From Syngnathus acus (taxonomy: Eukaryota > Chordata > Actinopteri > Syngnathiformes > Syngnathidae), in NCBI RefSeq assembly GCF_901709675.1, contig NC_051095.1:8707956-8771955 (forward strand): DNA of 64,000 nt, given 5' to 3'. Shown one piece after another: positions 55,462 to 64,000 of this stretch. The notes under the pieces were generated by a model. That model saw nothing but the letters and a program-made list of their open reading frames with translations, was not told the origin of the DNA and ran no database searches. The translations under genes and the position numbers were made by a program. The first letter of the stretch is position 1, and every line of letters begins with the position of its first letter.

Positions 55462-56068
55462 AGATTCAGAATGCCTTTTATTGTCATTATACATAGTACA
55501 ACGAGATAAGCGCTGCCCAAACACTGCAATATAAAGCTATAAAGTATTAAAAAAAAAAAAGTGACAACTGCACAGTTGTAGTGGTTGAAGTATAAATACA
55601 TAAATACATTGTACGTAGAAGAATAGTAGACCATAAGTGATCAAGCTTAGTGCCTGTTAGAGTTGAGACAAGATATGGCTCTTGGAAAATAGCTGTTTTT
55701 AAGTCTGTTTGTCCTTGTCCTGATGTTCCTGTAGCGCCTCCCCGAGGCCAACAGGTCAAACAGGACAGAGCCAGGGTGGGAGCTGTCTTCTGAGATTGCC
55801 TTTGCTGCTGAGACAGCGGGAGGTGTAAATGTCCATCAGGGGGGGCAGAGGGAAGCCGATGATCTTCTGTGCTGCCTTGACAACTCTCTGCGGTCTCTTC
55901 CTGTCAGCAGCGATGGAGCTGGCGAACCATACTGTGATGCAGTATGTCAGCAAGCTCTCGATGGATGAGCGGTAGAAGGTCAGCCTCAGGTTAAGTTGAG
56001 GTTGTGCTTCCTGAAAACTCTCAGGAAGTGTAGCCGCTGCTGAGCCTTCTTGGTGATGGAGGTGATGT
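55462..56068 (-). mobile_element. LINE reverse-transcriptase C-terminal fragment, frameshifted
   Basis: On the minus strand, LTYCITVWFASSIAADRKRP, then RVVKAAQKIIG, LPPLMDIYTSRC, and in another frame SGRRYRNIRTRTNRLKNSYF match the same protein region as the copy at 12253-12835. Frame breaks show it is dead. The 3' end carries CTTTTATTGTCATTATACAT. Upstream, AQQRLHFLRVFRKHNL is still readable before a break. Confidence 0.7.
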
Positions 56069-56118
56069 TCTCTGACCAGGAGGTGTTGTCAGAGATGAGG
56101 ACACCTCCTGGTCAGAGA
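56069..56118. repeat. Perfect 18-bp inverted repeat with 14-nt loop
   Basis: TCTCTGACCAGGAGGTGT (56069-56086) is followed after 14 nt by its exact complement (56101-56118). It lies at the 5' truncation edge of the LINE fragment and can fold as a stable hairpin. Confidence 0.9.
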
Positions 56119-56286
56119 TCTTATGTATCTTGATATGCATGAATCAATTTCACACAAGTAGTCTCCCTCGCTACAAAACTGCTGTAAAAAAAACAACAGC
56201 AACATTGAGTCGTTGTTGCTACCGTTTCCCAAATCTTTCATTGAACTTTGGCGACGTCTAGTGGTTGAAACGAGTCATGCTCAATG

Positions 56287-56610
56287 CAGGGGTGTCAAAC
56301 TCATTTTTTTCGCCGGCCGCATTGTGGTCATAGCTTCTTTCGGAGTGCCATTATGACTGTCAACCCAAATAAATGTATGAGCACTTCATAATATATACAA
56401 TAAAAGCTACAAAACAAAATGACAAATAACTCGTTTTTAAATCAGACGAGTAAAAACTGATCAAATATTTAAAAAATCTATATTATTAAAAGTGAAGACA
56501 ATTTGCAATTCTAGTAATGACACGAATTTGATGCACAATTTGTCTTCGCGGGCCACATAAAATCATGTGGCGGGCCGTATCTGGCCCCCGGGCCTTGAGT
56601 TTGACACCTG
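56287..56610 (-). mobile_element. hAT-like MITE, complete
   Basis: The ends are CAGGGGTGTCAAACTCA and TTGAGTTTGACACCTG. Internally it is the complement of 27374-27668, including CGGGCCGTATCTGGCC and AAACGAGTTATTTGTCA (complement). At 324 bp it is the fuller of the two copies. No clean 8-bp target duplication is visible. Confidence 0.78.
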
Positions 56611-57559
56611 TGCTCTTTGGAGTCTCAAAATCACAATGGTGAGGCCGTTGCCAGAGCCGGTTTTTATGGCCAATATGGGCGACCTAATGGACGGACTTTC
56701 GCCGCCCTCTTCTTTTTAATGCAAAAACATCCCTTTTCTCCTGCGTGACTCCAAAGACAGAGACATTGCTGGCAAGGTCATCCTTGACCACAGACAGGCG
56801 GCAAGAATAAGGTGTGTGTGTAACCAGTGCGCCTCACCGAGCCACCCCAATCAAAATCACTCCAACAATTTTTACAGAGGTGGCAGACTGCATGCTTGAG
56901 TAGCAGATGCTGATAAAAGTAGTATTGAATAAACTCTAATTCCAAAATTAACAAAAAGACGTTCTATGTAAGAATTCTGAATGACACAGTCATAGAAAAC
57001 ATTCTCAAATAATTTTCAGATTATTGAAAAACACATTTTTTTCATGATTAAAAATAATGCTTCTTTACAGCCAAATAAGTCTGGTCTCACCCACTTGGTG
57101 CACTTCCAATCAAGGTCCAGCAGGTGGCAGCACTTGACCACCGCCACCGTTGACTTCCTACTCCCGCAGAATGAGGGCGCTTGATGTCTGACTGCTAAAT
57201 CCGGCGTTGTCTCACCCAGCTTTGACTCCATAACACTGAGCAGGAGGAAAAAAATATGACTCACCGTGCCGCTGTTACAGTAGTGCTGCACTTATTCCGA
57301 TAATTACGACCGGGCCAGGGGGCCCAAAGCGATGCAGATGCCGATGCCAATTGCGATGTCAGAGGGATCTTACTGTGATAAGGCATATCAGTAGAGAAGC
57401 ACGAGAGAGGGGTGATATGGATTGAGCCACGGGGGACGGCAATCAGAGAACCCCTAGGCCACCTCCAAGTGTTCGGGGGCCCTTTGCAAACTCCGGGGCC
57501 CAGACCCCCACAATGGGTCCCTGGGTGAAGGTGTGGGCCTGGGTGGGTAGGTGTCGTTC

Positions 57560-57640
57560 CATCGGTCAGTCGGTCGGTAGGTCGGTCGGTCAGTCGGTTG
57601 GGTTAGGGGTTAAGGTTGGTCAGTCAGTCACCTGATCTCT
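57560..57640. repeat. GGTC-rich minisatellite
   Basis: Variants of CGGTCAGT and CGGTCGGT repeat irregularly, then TTGGTCAGTCAGTCAC. Confidence 0.75.
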
Positions 57641-58196
57641 GACTCCTCAGCCCTGGGGTTTTGTGGCTACTTAAATAGACATCATTTGAATGAAGGTGCA
57701 GATTTGTTCAAGTTAATAAGATGAGATAAGGAGCACTTAAGACAGAAGTACAAGACTATTCCTAAGAAGTGACTGCAAAAAGATTTGGAACTTGCCTTTG
57801 TAGTGTTTGTCATCATGAGCAATTGGGAACATATAAACAATTCATGTAGCACATGCCTGGAAATGTCTCAGTAACAATTTGATGAATGTTCTCAACAGAT
57901 GACTGCAAAAGAAACAAAGAAACAGTTTGACGGTAAAATGGCGAGAAGGAGCACACATTCTCATTTAGGCGCGTGTTGCGCCTGTACATGCAAGACACGT
58001 GAGTTCATTTCCGGGGACGTCTTGTTCCTGCCCCGTCCTTTAAATTCAGTATTTAAAAGTATCAAAGTATCGGTCTTTGCGTCTGAAGTGAAACATCTCA
58101 CTGTGACCTTGAATCGGCGGCGTTGTGGAGAAACGGGAGCGTGGAAACATTGTAGCGACCTGTCAACGTCCCCGCACGAAAGGCACGTGGGCAGCT

Positions 58197-58562
58197 TTGC
58201 AAAGAGGCATGCCGGATTGGGCCGGCCAAAAGTAGAAAACAAGGCCCAAGTTGTCCTTGAACTGAATGGTCCGTACCAAGCTGACAAACGCCTCCGCTGC
58301 TGATTTCATCTTGCGCAATAGTGCAAAAGCGCCATTGATGGGCAGGTTGGGGGCCCCGCATGCGATGTCATCAAACGTGTTAGGACCCCGAACGGATCCG
58401 TACACCCGAGTAGATGTGGTAGCGACATCGACAAATCAGAGGCTCACCTCCTCTTCCCAGTACAATTGCAGTTTGTGAGACGCGCCCATATTGACAAACG
58501 CGGTTGGGAAGTTTTTACAAACGGTCCCTCGACTTTTTCAAAGCCTCGCAGAAATCCAAAGA
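58197..58562. repeat. Direct repeat, left copy (upstream of lectin gene)
   Basis: The ~366-bp segment is nearly identical to 63634-64000, in the same orientation, with a handful of substitutions and a 1-bp indel. On the minus strand both copies keep a stretch open that reads LPINGAFALLRKMKSAAEAF and continues with VSLVRTIQFKDN. A possible small exon MGASHKLQLYWEEE, ending at a GTGAGC donor, is also visible. I do not recognise this protein; it may be a duplicated fragment of an unrelated gene or of a transposon. Confidence 0.9.
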
Positions 58563-59315
58563 CAGTTCTGATCCCAGACTCCCTTTTGCTTTTTCCACGT
58601 TCACCTGTTGAGATGCCGGGATGTGCACACTTTTGTGCTCAAGGCCTTTGTACAGCCCGTTTGGACAGGAGGTGTCCCGGTTGTTCACTCCTCGTCCGAC
58701 TTGCTGTCATTTTTATTTGAAGGAAATGAAATAGAAATGAAATGCAGCCGCTGGCTCCTGAATGATGATGAATGTGACTTTCTGCCCTTGTTTTGGTGCA
58801 GTGGTGCTCAACCTATTTTCAGCCACGTGTACCCTGCGTGAAATCCTTTTTCAGCCAATAAACAATGTCCTCCGTTGGGTTCATGGGACAAATTCAAAAA
58901 AGAAAATCATTCATTTCACTCATTTCAAATAAACAGAGAAACTGAAGCTATATCATCTGAAAATATAGTGAGAAAGAAAATTGATAAGATGACCTTTATT
59001 GTCTAGTTGTACTGAGCTTAGTCTTTTGGCATGTCGTGGAGATATTTTAGAGAGACACTTAATCCCGCCTGTGCTTGACTGAGCATCTTTGTCATTCACG
59101 GTGGCAACAAGTGAACTTTTGTCACCAAGGTCTTTTTTTTTCTTTTTTTTTTCCATTGCTTGGATGCTACGTTTAAATTGTATTTTAAGCTCTCACGTAC
59201 CCACTGAGGTGCTTTCACTATCCAACGCCTACACTTCCAAAGCCTGTTACTGTATTTCTCTGCTTGTCTTTAAAGGCCTGTCCAGGCTTTGGAATGACGT
59301 CACGCACGTCCTGTT
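58563..59315. other. Upstream flank of the lectin gene
   Basis: No coding exon recognised. The region ends with a full CRE palindrome TGACGTCA (59295-59302) next to the tandem duplication below. Confidence 0.4.
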
Positions 59316-59468
59316 CTACTTTTCAACGTCAAGCGCAGCAGAGGTATTTTCAGTTTAAAGTTGTACTTTTTTTGTGTACAAAACTTGTATAAGTCTACTT
59401 TTCCACGTCAAGCGCAGCACAGGTATTTTCAGTTCAAAGTGTTACTTTTTTGTGTACAAAAGTTGTCT
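59316..59468 (+). promoter_or_regulatory. 79-bp tandem duplication in the lectin promoter
   Basis: Two copies begin CTACTTTTC(A/C)ACGTCAAGC (59316 and 59395). Each contains GCAGGTATTTTCAGT-like and TTTTTTGTGTACAAAA blocks. The first copy ends in TATAAG (59388-59393); the second has lost it. They sit 250-400 bp upstream of the lectin ATG and carry repeated ACGTCA half-sites, so doubled cis-elements are plausible. Confidence 0.6.
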
Positions 59469-59509
59469 GTCACGCAAAGCGCGGAGCATCATCTCGACAT
59501 CCTTTGTGG

Positions 59510-59565
59510 CGTGTGTGTGTGCGTGTGCGTGTGTGTGTGCGTGCGTGCGCGTGCGTGCGTGCGGG
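59510..59565. repeat. GT/GC dinucleotide tract in lectin 5' region
   Basis: Irregular GTGTGC/GCGTGC repeat about 150 bp before the lectin start codon. Confidence 0.85.
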
Positions 59566-59717
59566 GCGATTTGTGAGGAGCTGGCTTGCACACGCTCGAA
59601 GTGCAGTGTAGCAGGCAGGCAGGCAGGCGCCAGACGACGCACCAGCATCCTCCCGAGTCCTCTGCTGCTGTGTTTCCGACTGAATTGGGTCCACGACCGA
59701 GTCCTCACATCCCGAAC

Positions 59718-62700
59718 ATGGCTCCGTCAGTCGCCGCTTGGCTCATGATCGCCCTCGCACTGCGTCCCACCTGTATCGGTGAGCATTTATTCACTTCTTC
59801 TATTCGGACGGAAATGCCGCCTTCACTTTTTCTATGTCAGGTGTAGAATTGCATATACTATTATTCTTTGGTCAAATCTAACGTAACTTAATTTTGTAAC
59901 TTTTTGGGATCACTTTGAGGTTTTGAACGTTTTCTCCTGGCACACTTGTAAAACTGCTGGGTCGAAAATTGGACGGTCAAACTTACCCAACTTGCTGGGC
60001 CGCTCCGATTTTTGACACAGCGGATTTCAGGGTGATACTCGTACATTTAAATAAGCACGACCTATATGTATATGCCATCGGATTTGTAAAGTTGAACTGC
60101 GACACCTATCAAAAAATGTCTACAAAGGCACAGCTTTGAAAGAACGGATCATTTCACGAAAGCATGCTCTCAGGACAAGTATGGTAGCCCTTTAAAAACA
60201 TTTTATGAAGTTCTTTATTTATTTTTTTACCGTCAGTCGGGGTGGGCAATTGTTACTGTGCAGAAAGCGATATTTTTTTCCCCCTCCCACCTATTCCCGT
60301 CCGTAGGCAAGTGCTCTTTGAAACAGTTCCAGACCTAAAAACGGGCTAAAATAAATTATTATTCATTTTTATTGTTGTTATTGTTTTTATTATTACTTGT
60401 TTTACCCGCTAGCTTATCCTTTCCTGAGAACGAGCAATTCATTTTGGTTTTCTGTATGTTTTTGGTCCGTATCTCTCAAACCATACATGCCATTGTGTTA
60501 GTTCCCGTTGGCCCTAACAGAGGACATCCTAGGCTTTTTCACATTTGCCGTAACCGAGTCCCGATGTCCTATCAAAAGCACACAATTGTAAAAAATAAGC
60601 CTAAAACCGAGTTCATGACGTCATTGCGTGAACACACTCTGTCCTGTTTGGGTTGCGGCTGTGATCGCAACGGCCTGCATTGGACGTCTTGTTGTCCGGC
60701 AGCGCCACTCAGAGGCGCCGCTTGGCACTACAGGATGGACACGCGTGCCCTTTGACGCCCACCGAAGTTGCTCCTTGCAGAAATGTTGACATTGTTGCAA
60801 GACAAGCCACCCCACCTTTACTTCTTGCTGCATGTGGAGACATTTGCTGGATGCTGGCACAGCTCTCATCTGAATGTTTGTTCTCTTTCCAGCGGTGTCC
60901 GTGTGTCCTACCGGATGGCAGGGATACAGCAATCACTGTTACTTCTTCGGAACAAACAATCTGGACTGGGACAAGGCTGAGGACTACTGTGTGTCCAAGG
61001 GAGGCCACCTGGCGAGCATTAGGGACCGACGGGAGCAGGTAACGCCACTCACTCACTCACTCACTCACTCACTCACTCACTCACTCACTCACTCACTCAC
61101 TCACTCACTCACTCACTCACTCACTCACTCACTCACTCACTCACTTTTTGCCTTGCAGGAGTGGCTGGCGCTGCGAGCACTGGAACATTCTTGGTACTGG
61201 ATTGGCCTGCGACGTGCGGCGCCTGGGAGCACTGTGTGGCAGTGGACAGACGGAACACCTTTCTCCTACTCGTGAGTGTCCTTCAGTGAGAAAGCGCGAC
61301 AAGCTTGTGAGACGGTGAATCGCTTGAAGTGTTCCTCTTGCGCACTTGTTCCTTTAAATGATGATGATGATGATGATGACTCAACTTGATACCTCAATAT
61401 TCACAAACAAGAACTCTGAAAGACTTGCAAACATGACTGGAATTTGTTTCAAACCGTTGCATCTGTGCCCAACATTTTCTCTCCTGCAGGTACTGGGATA
61501 TCGATCAGCCAGACTACTACTTAGGACAGGAAAACTGCGGTGAGATACAGCGGAGTTACGGTGGTAGCTGGAATGACTACCCATGTGACTTTAGCCAGGG
61601 CTACATCTGCAAGGTGCCCAGAGGTGAGTGCACACCTTGTTTTGCGGCTGCAGCATTCATGTGTCACGACACTGAAAAATATTTGGTGCAGCTTATATTT
61701 TAAGAAAGGAAGTCACATTTTTTGACGAGCAAATTGGAAGTCAAAGTTTATGAGAACATTCGACTTGCAGCGTGAGTTTCTTAAAAGAAGGTTGCGCAAC
61801 ACCGCCACGAGCCGAGTTCCTCCTCCTCCAGCAAAAGGTGGGAGCAAGCGGAAGGCCTTCGGTCAGGCCGCCCGCCGAGCAGGGCAGACTTCCCGCGTGC
61901 AGAAGATGTCGCCGCCTACTGGCCAATTGGGGAAAGTCATCCTCCGTTGCAACGACCGCACATTTTCAACGTTCAGATTTGGTCATTTATGAATGGACTC
62001 TCCCTTTTGAAGTTGTATAATTTCATAATTGGCAAAGCCCTCAAGAAATTGACTTGTGTGTAGTCACTCTTTTGCCTGATTGTATTTACCTTTTGGTATT
62101 TTCAGACAAGGTCATGTGCGCAAATGCCACCAATGGAGCGTCGTGTTCCTCTCGGGATGTGGCGTGCCAGTGCCAGCTCTACATGAAATACAGCGATGTG
62201 AGTTTGTGCTGTGGATGCCCAAAAGCATTTTTACTCTCCCGTGGCAATCGTGTGAAGCTTTCTCAACACCTTCAGTGGGCATTGTTCAAGACATGCAACC
62301 AAATGCCTTTGTTTGTCCACTGGAGCTGTCCCCAAAGCACGTGCATGGCCTACTTGTTCCCATCTTTCTCCGTTGTATGTGCGCGCAGACGGGCGGCTTC
62401 CAAGGTGGCTTGGGCGGTCTCAGCGTGGGCCGTACGCTGGTCATCAAGGGACAATCCATTCCCCAAGCAACCAGGTAATGACCCCCCCACCACCACCACC
62501 ACCACACACACAGCCAAAGAAGGCAGCTGACACATTTGTGCTCGCAGACTGGTGATCAACCTGGACGTGCGTGACAGCAGCGGCAAGGAGACGGGCAACA
62601 ATGCGCTGCACCTGAACATCAACTTTGGCGGCAAGAGCTTCACCATGAACGCCAAACTCAGCGGCAAATGGGGCGAGAAGCTGACCGGGAGCCTTCCCCA

Positions 62701-62969
62701 ACAAAACCCCTTTGGACCAGGACTCCCCTTCGAGGTGACGTCCGTCGCTAAGTCAGCGTTAAATCATCACCCAAATTCAAAACCCGTAGAAAGTAACCTG
62801 CACTCTGCCTTCCGCTGTCTAGATTGTCATCAAGTGTGGCAGTGGCGCTTTCCAGCTGACTTTCAACGGCGGGCCCCAGCAGGACTTTGCTTATCAAGTT
62901 CAGGATCTGCAAGCCATCAACTTGCTGTTGGTGTGGCAAGTGGAGCAGATCCACGTCCAGCTGAAGTGA
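59718..62969 (+). CDS. Secreted C-type lectin/galectin fusion protein
   Basis: Eight exons (59718-59778, 60893-61038, 61159-61271, 61490-61623, 62106-62197, 62389-62474, 62548-62734, 62823-62969) join at GT-AG sites in matching phases to one 321-residue frame. Residues 1-21 are a signal peptide. Residues 25-148 are a long-form C-type lectin domain with cysteines 25/36, 53/147 and 123/139, a WIGL motif (83-86), and Ca/sugar residues QPD (113-115), Glu121 and WND (134-136). Residues 152-182 form a linker with four cysteines and an N-A-T glycosylation site (158). Residues 184-321 are a galectin domain (GGLGGLSVGRTL, HLNIN, KWGEK, NPFGPGLPFE). No stop or second leader separates the parts. It probably acts outside the cell, perhaps in innate defence (inference). 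The exact gene name is not known to me. Confidence 0.88.
60893..61623 (+). other. C-type lectin domain exons of the fusion gene
   Basis: Exons 2-4 encode the whole domain. QPD is the galactose-type variant of the EPN/QPD switch known from C-type lectins, and the WND triplet that completes Ca site 2 is present, so Ca-dependent galactose binding is expected. All six conserved cysteines of the long form are in place. Confidence 0.88.
61046..61145. repeat. (CACT)n microsatellite inside lectin intron 2
   Basis: Twenty-five pure tetranucleotide units fill most of the 120-bp intron 61039-61158. Because 120 is a multiple of three and CACT has no stop in any phase, the intron reads through in frame as (LTHS)n. 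Confidence 0.95.
62389..62969 (+). other. Galectin domain exons of the fusion gene
   Basis: Exons 6-8 encode a single galectin carbohydrate domain. Compared with galectin-1 numbering, His44, Asn46, Asn61 and Trp68 are kept (His232, Asn234, Asn245, Trp252). Arg48 is Asn236, Glu71 is Lys255 and Arg73 is Thr257. These three normally help hold beta-galactosides, so classical binding is probably weakened or changed. The exon split follows the usual galectin plan, with a large central exon carrying the binding motif. Confidence 0.85.
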
Positions 62970-63237
62970 CCACGCGGCCGTCCGAGCGCCGCTTCCTGTC
63001 TGGGCGTCGTCAGCCGACGGCAATCATCTCCATTCTGATGTTTTTTTCCTTATTGTTTCTTTATCGGTCGCCACCTACTGTTATGATAGATAATGTCACG
63101 GTACGACATTTTCGCATTATGTGGAACATATAGTACAAATATAAACACACTTTAATTGAATACACATGTTCTGATGAATTCTTTGACTATATTCAAGTGA
63201 TGATTTTCTTTCAACTATGTAAACGTGTTTGAACCAG

Positions 63238-63243
63238 AATAAA
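63238..63243 (+). promoter_or_regulatory. Lectin gene polyadenylation signal
   Basis: AATAAA, 269 bp after the lectin stop and the first seen downstream. Confidence 0.7.
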
Positions 63244-63386
63244 GGCGTTGGCTCTTAAACTTCGTGAGAATCTCATTGCTTTGGATGCTGAAGATTTAAA
63301 GCGGCCGGACACATGATGTTCCAGGAGCCATTTTGCAGTCCAGCGCTCAACGTCGTCCGTGTGGAATTCCAACTGCGTTTGGTACT

Positions 63387-63606
63387 GTCACGCCCGTGCC
63401 AGAGCACACTCGGCGGTCATCTTCTCTCAGCCCCACCCCTTTCGTCATTGTAATGTCTGTCACCTGCTTCCTCTTGTTACCCTGTGTATTTAAGCCCTGT
63501 CCGTGTGTTTCTCCCTGTTGGTGTCGACTGTTCTGTCCCGTCCCTGACCGTGTAGCTGTCGTTTGGGTTTCCCTTGGTCTGTCTGGAGGCTCATGGTCAG
63601 TATTTT
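63387..63606. mobile_element. Possible LTR or LTR-derived repeat fragment
   Basis: TGTCACGCCCGTGCC starts a block with TCTGTCACCTGCTTCC, a TGTGTATTTAAGCCCTG promoter-like motif and TGTTCTGTCCCGTCCC. I recall near-identical blocks dispersed in fish genomes. The TATTTAAG motif is typical of retroviral-type LTR promoters. The second boundary is uncertain. Confidence 0.45.
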
Positions 63607-63633
63607 AACCTTGTCCAAGTGGACTTATGTCAG

Positions 63634-64000
63634 TTGCAAAGAGGCATGCCGGATTGGGCCGGCCAAAAGTAGAAAACAAGGCCCAAGTTGTCCTTGAACT
63701 GAATGGTCCGTACCAAGCTGACAAACGCCTCCGCTGCTGATTTCATCTTGCGCAATAGTGCAAAAGCGCCATTGATGGGCAGGTTGGGGTCCCCCGCATG
63801 CGATGTCATCAAACGTATTAGGACCCCGAACGGATCCTTACACCCGAGTAGATGTGGTAGCGACATCGACAAATCAGAGGCTCACCTCCTCTTCCCAGTA
63901 CAATTGCAGTTTGTGAGACGCGCCCATATTGACAAACGCGGTTGGGAAGTTTTTACAAACGGTCCCTCGAGTCTTTCAAAGCCTCGCAGAAATCCAAAGA
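63634..64000. repeat. Direct repeat, right copy (downstream of lectin gene, cut by window end)
   Basis: Second copy of 58197-58562, same orientation, offset by about 5.44 kb. It begins at the same TTGCAAAGAGGCATGCC and still matches at the last base of the window, so its true end lies outside. One extra base at GGTTGGGGTCCCCCGC shifts the minus-strand frame relative to the left copy. Confidence 0.92.

Larger units (their letters stand above)
53369..58196. other. Intergenic DNA between hopx and the lectin gene
   Basis: No recognisable gene. It contains a LINE fragment (55462-56068), an 18-bp inverted repeat (56069-56118), an inverted hAT-like MITE (56287-56610) and a GGTC/GGTCAGTC minisatellite (57560-57640). 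The remainder is unremarkable AT-rich sequence. Confidence 0.5.

Noticed and set aside
60874-61275. 133-residue frame starting MFVLFPAVSVCP as a stand-alone short lectin
   Set aside because: The Met lies in the intron-1 polypyrimidine tract and the frame runs through intron 2; the spliced eight-exon model has a proper leader and complete domain.

Overview
The window looks like teleost fish nuclear DNA. The genes are split by many short GT-AG introns. Coding exons match vertebrate families. The DNA between them is AT-rich and full of fish-type repeats: long (GT)n and (GGAT)n microsatellites, a V-SINE-like tRNA-derived SINE, LINE reverse-transcriptase tails, hAT-like MITEs and palindromic MITEs. 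Species cannot be fixed from the sequence.

Layout. (1) 1-8.2 kb: first coding exon of a slit axon-guidance gene on the minus strand (7332-7516), with its large first intron running off the left edge. (2) 8.2-33.3 kb: a gene-poor stretch with repeats and a few regulatory-looking blocks. (3) 33,433-43,661: a complete sec24b (COPII cargo adaptor), 24 coding exons that join in frame to 1,167 residues. (4) 43.7-49.6 kb: intergenic DNA with a 277-bp alternating purine/pyrimidine tract. (5) 49,912-53,164: hopx (homeodomain-only protein), two coding exons, 68 residues; its intron carries a 430-bp palindromic transposon and a second MITE. (6) 53.4-58.2 kb: LINE and hAT-like repeat remains. (7) 59,718-62,969: an eight-exon gene for a predicted 321-residue secreted protein with a signal peptide, a complete C-type lectin domain (QPD/WND, galactose-type), a Cys-rich linker and a galectin domain. 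(8) A ~366-bp segment present upstream of this gene (58,197) recurs downstream (63,634) in the same orientation, nearly identical.

The most unusual item is the C-type lectin/galectin fusion. Galectins are normally leaderless; here one is joined in frame behind a secretory leader and a Ca-dependent lectin domain, and several of its sugar-contact positions have changed while the C-type site is intact. The flanking direct repeats raise the possibility that it is one unit of a tandem array continuing past the right edge.

The genes do not form one pathway. SLIT, SEC24B and HOPX have separate roles (secreted guidance cue, ER export, nuclear co-regulator). From memory, human SLIT2, HOPX and SEC24B all lie on chromosome 4, so the neighbourhood may reflect old linkage, although the slit exon itself looks slightly more like SLIT3. 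All exon boundaries were read by eye from splice consensus, phase and protein similarity; no alignment was run.
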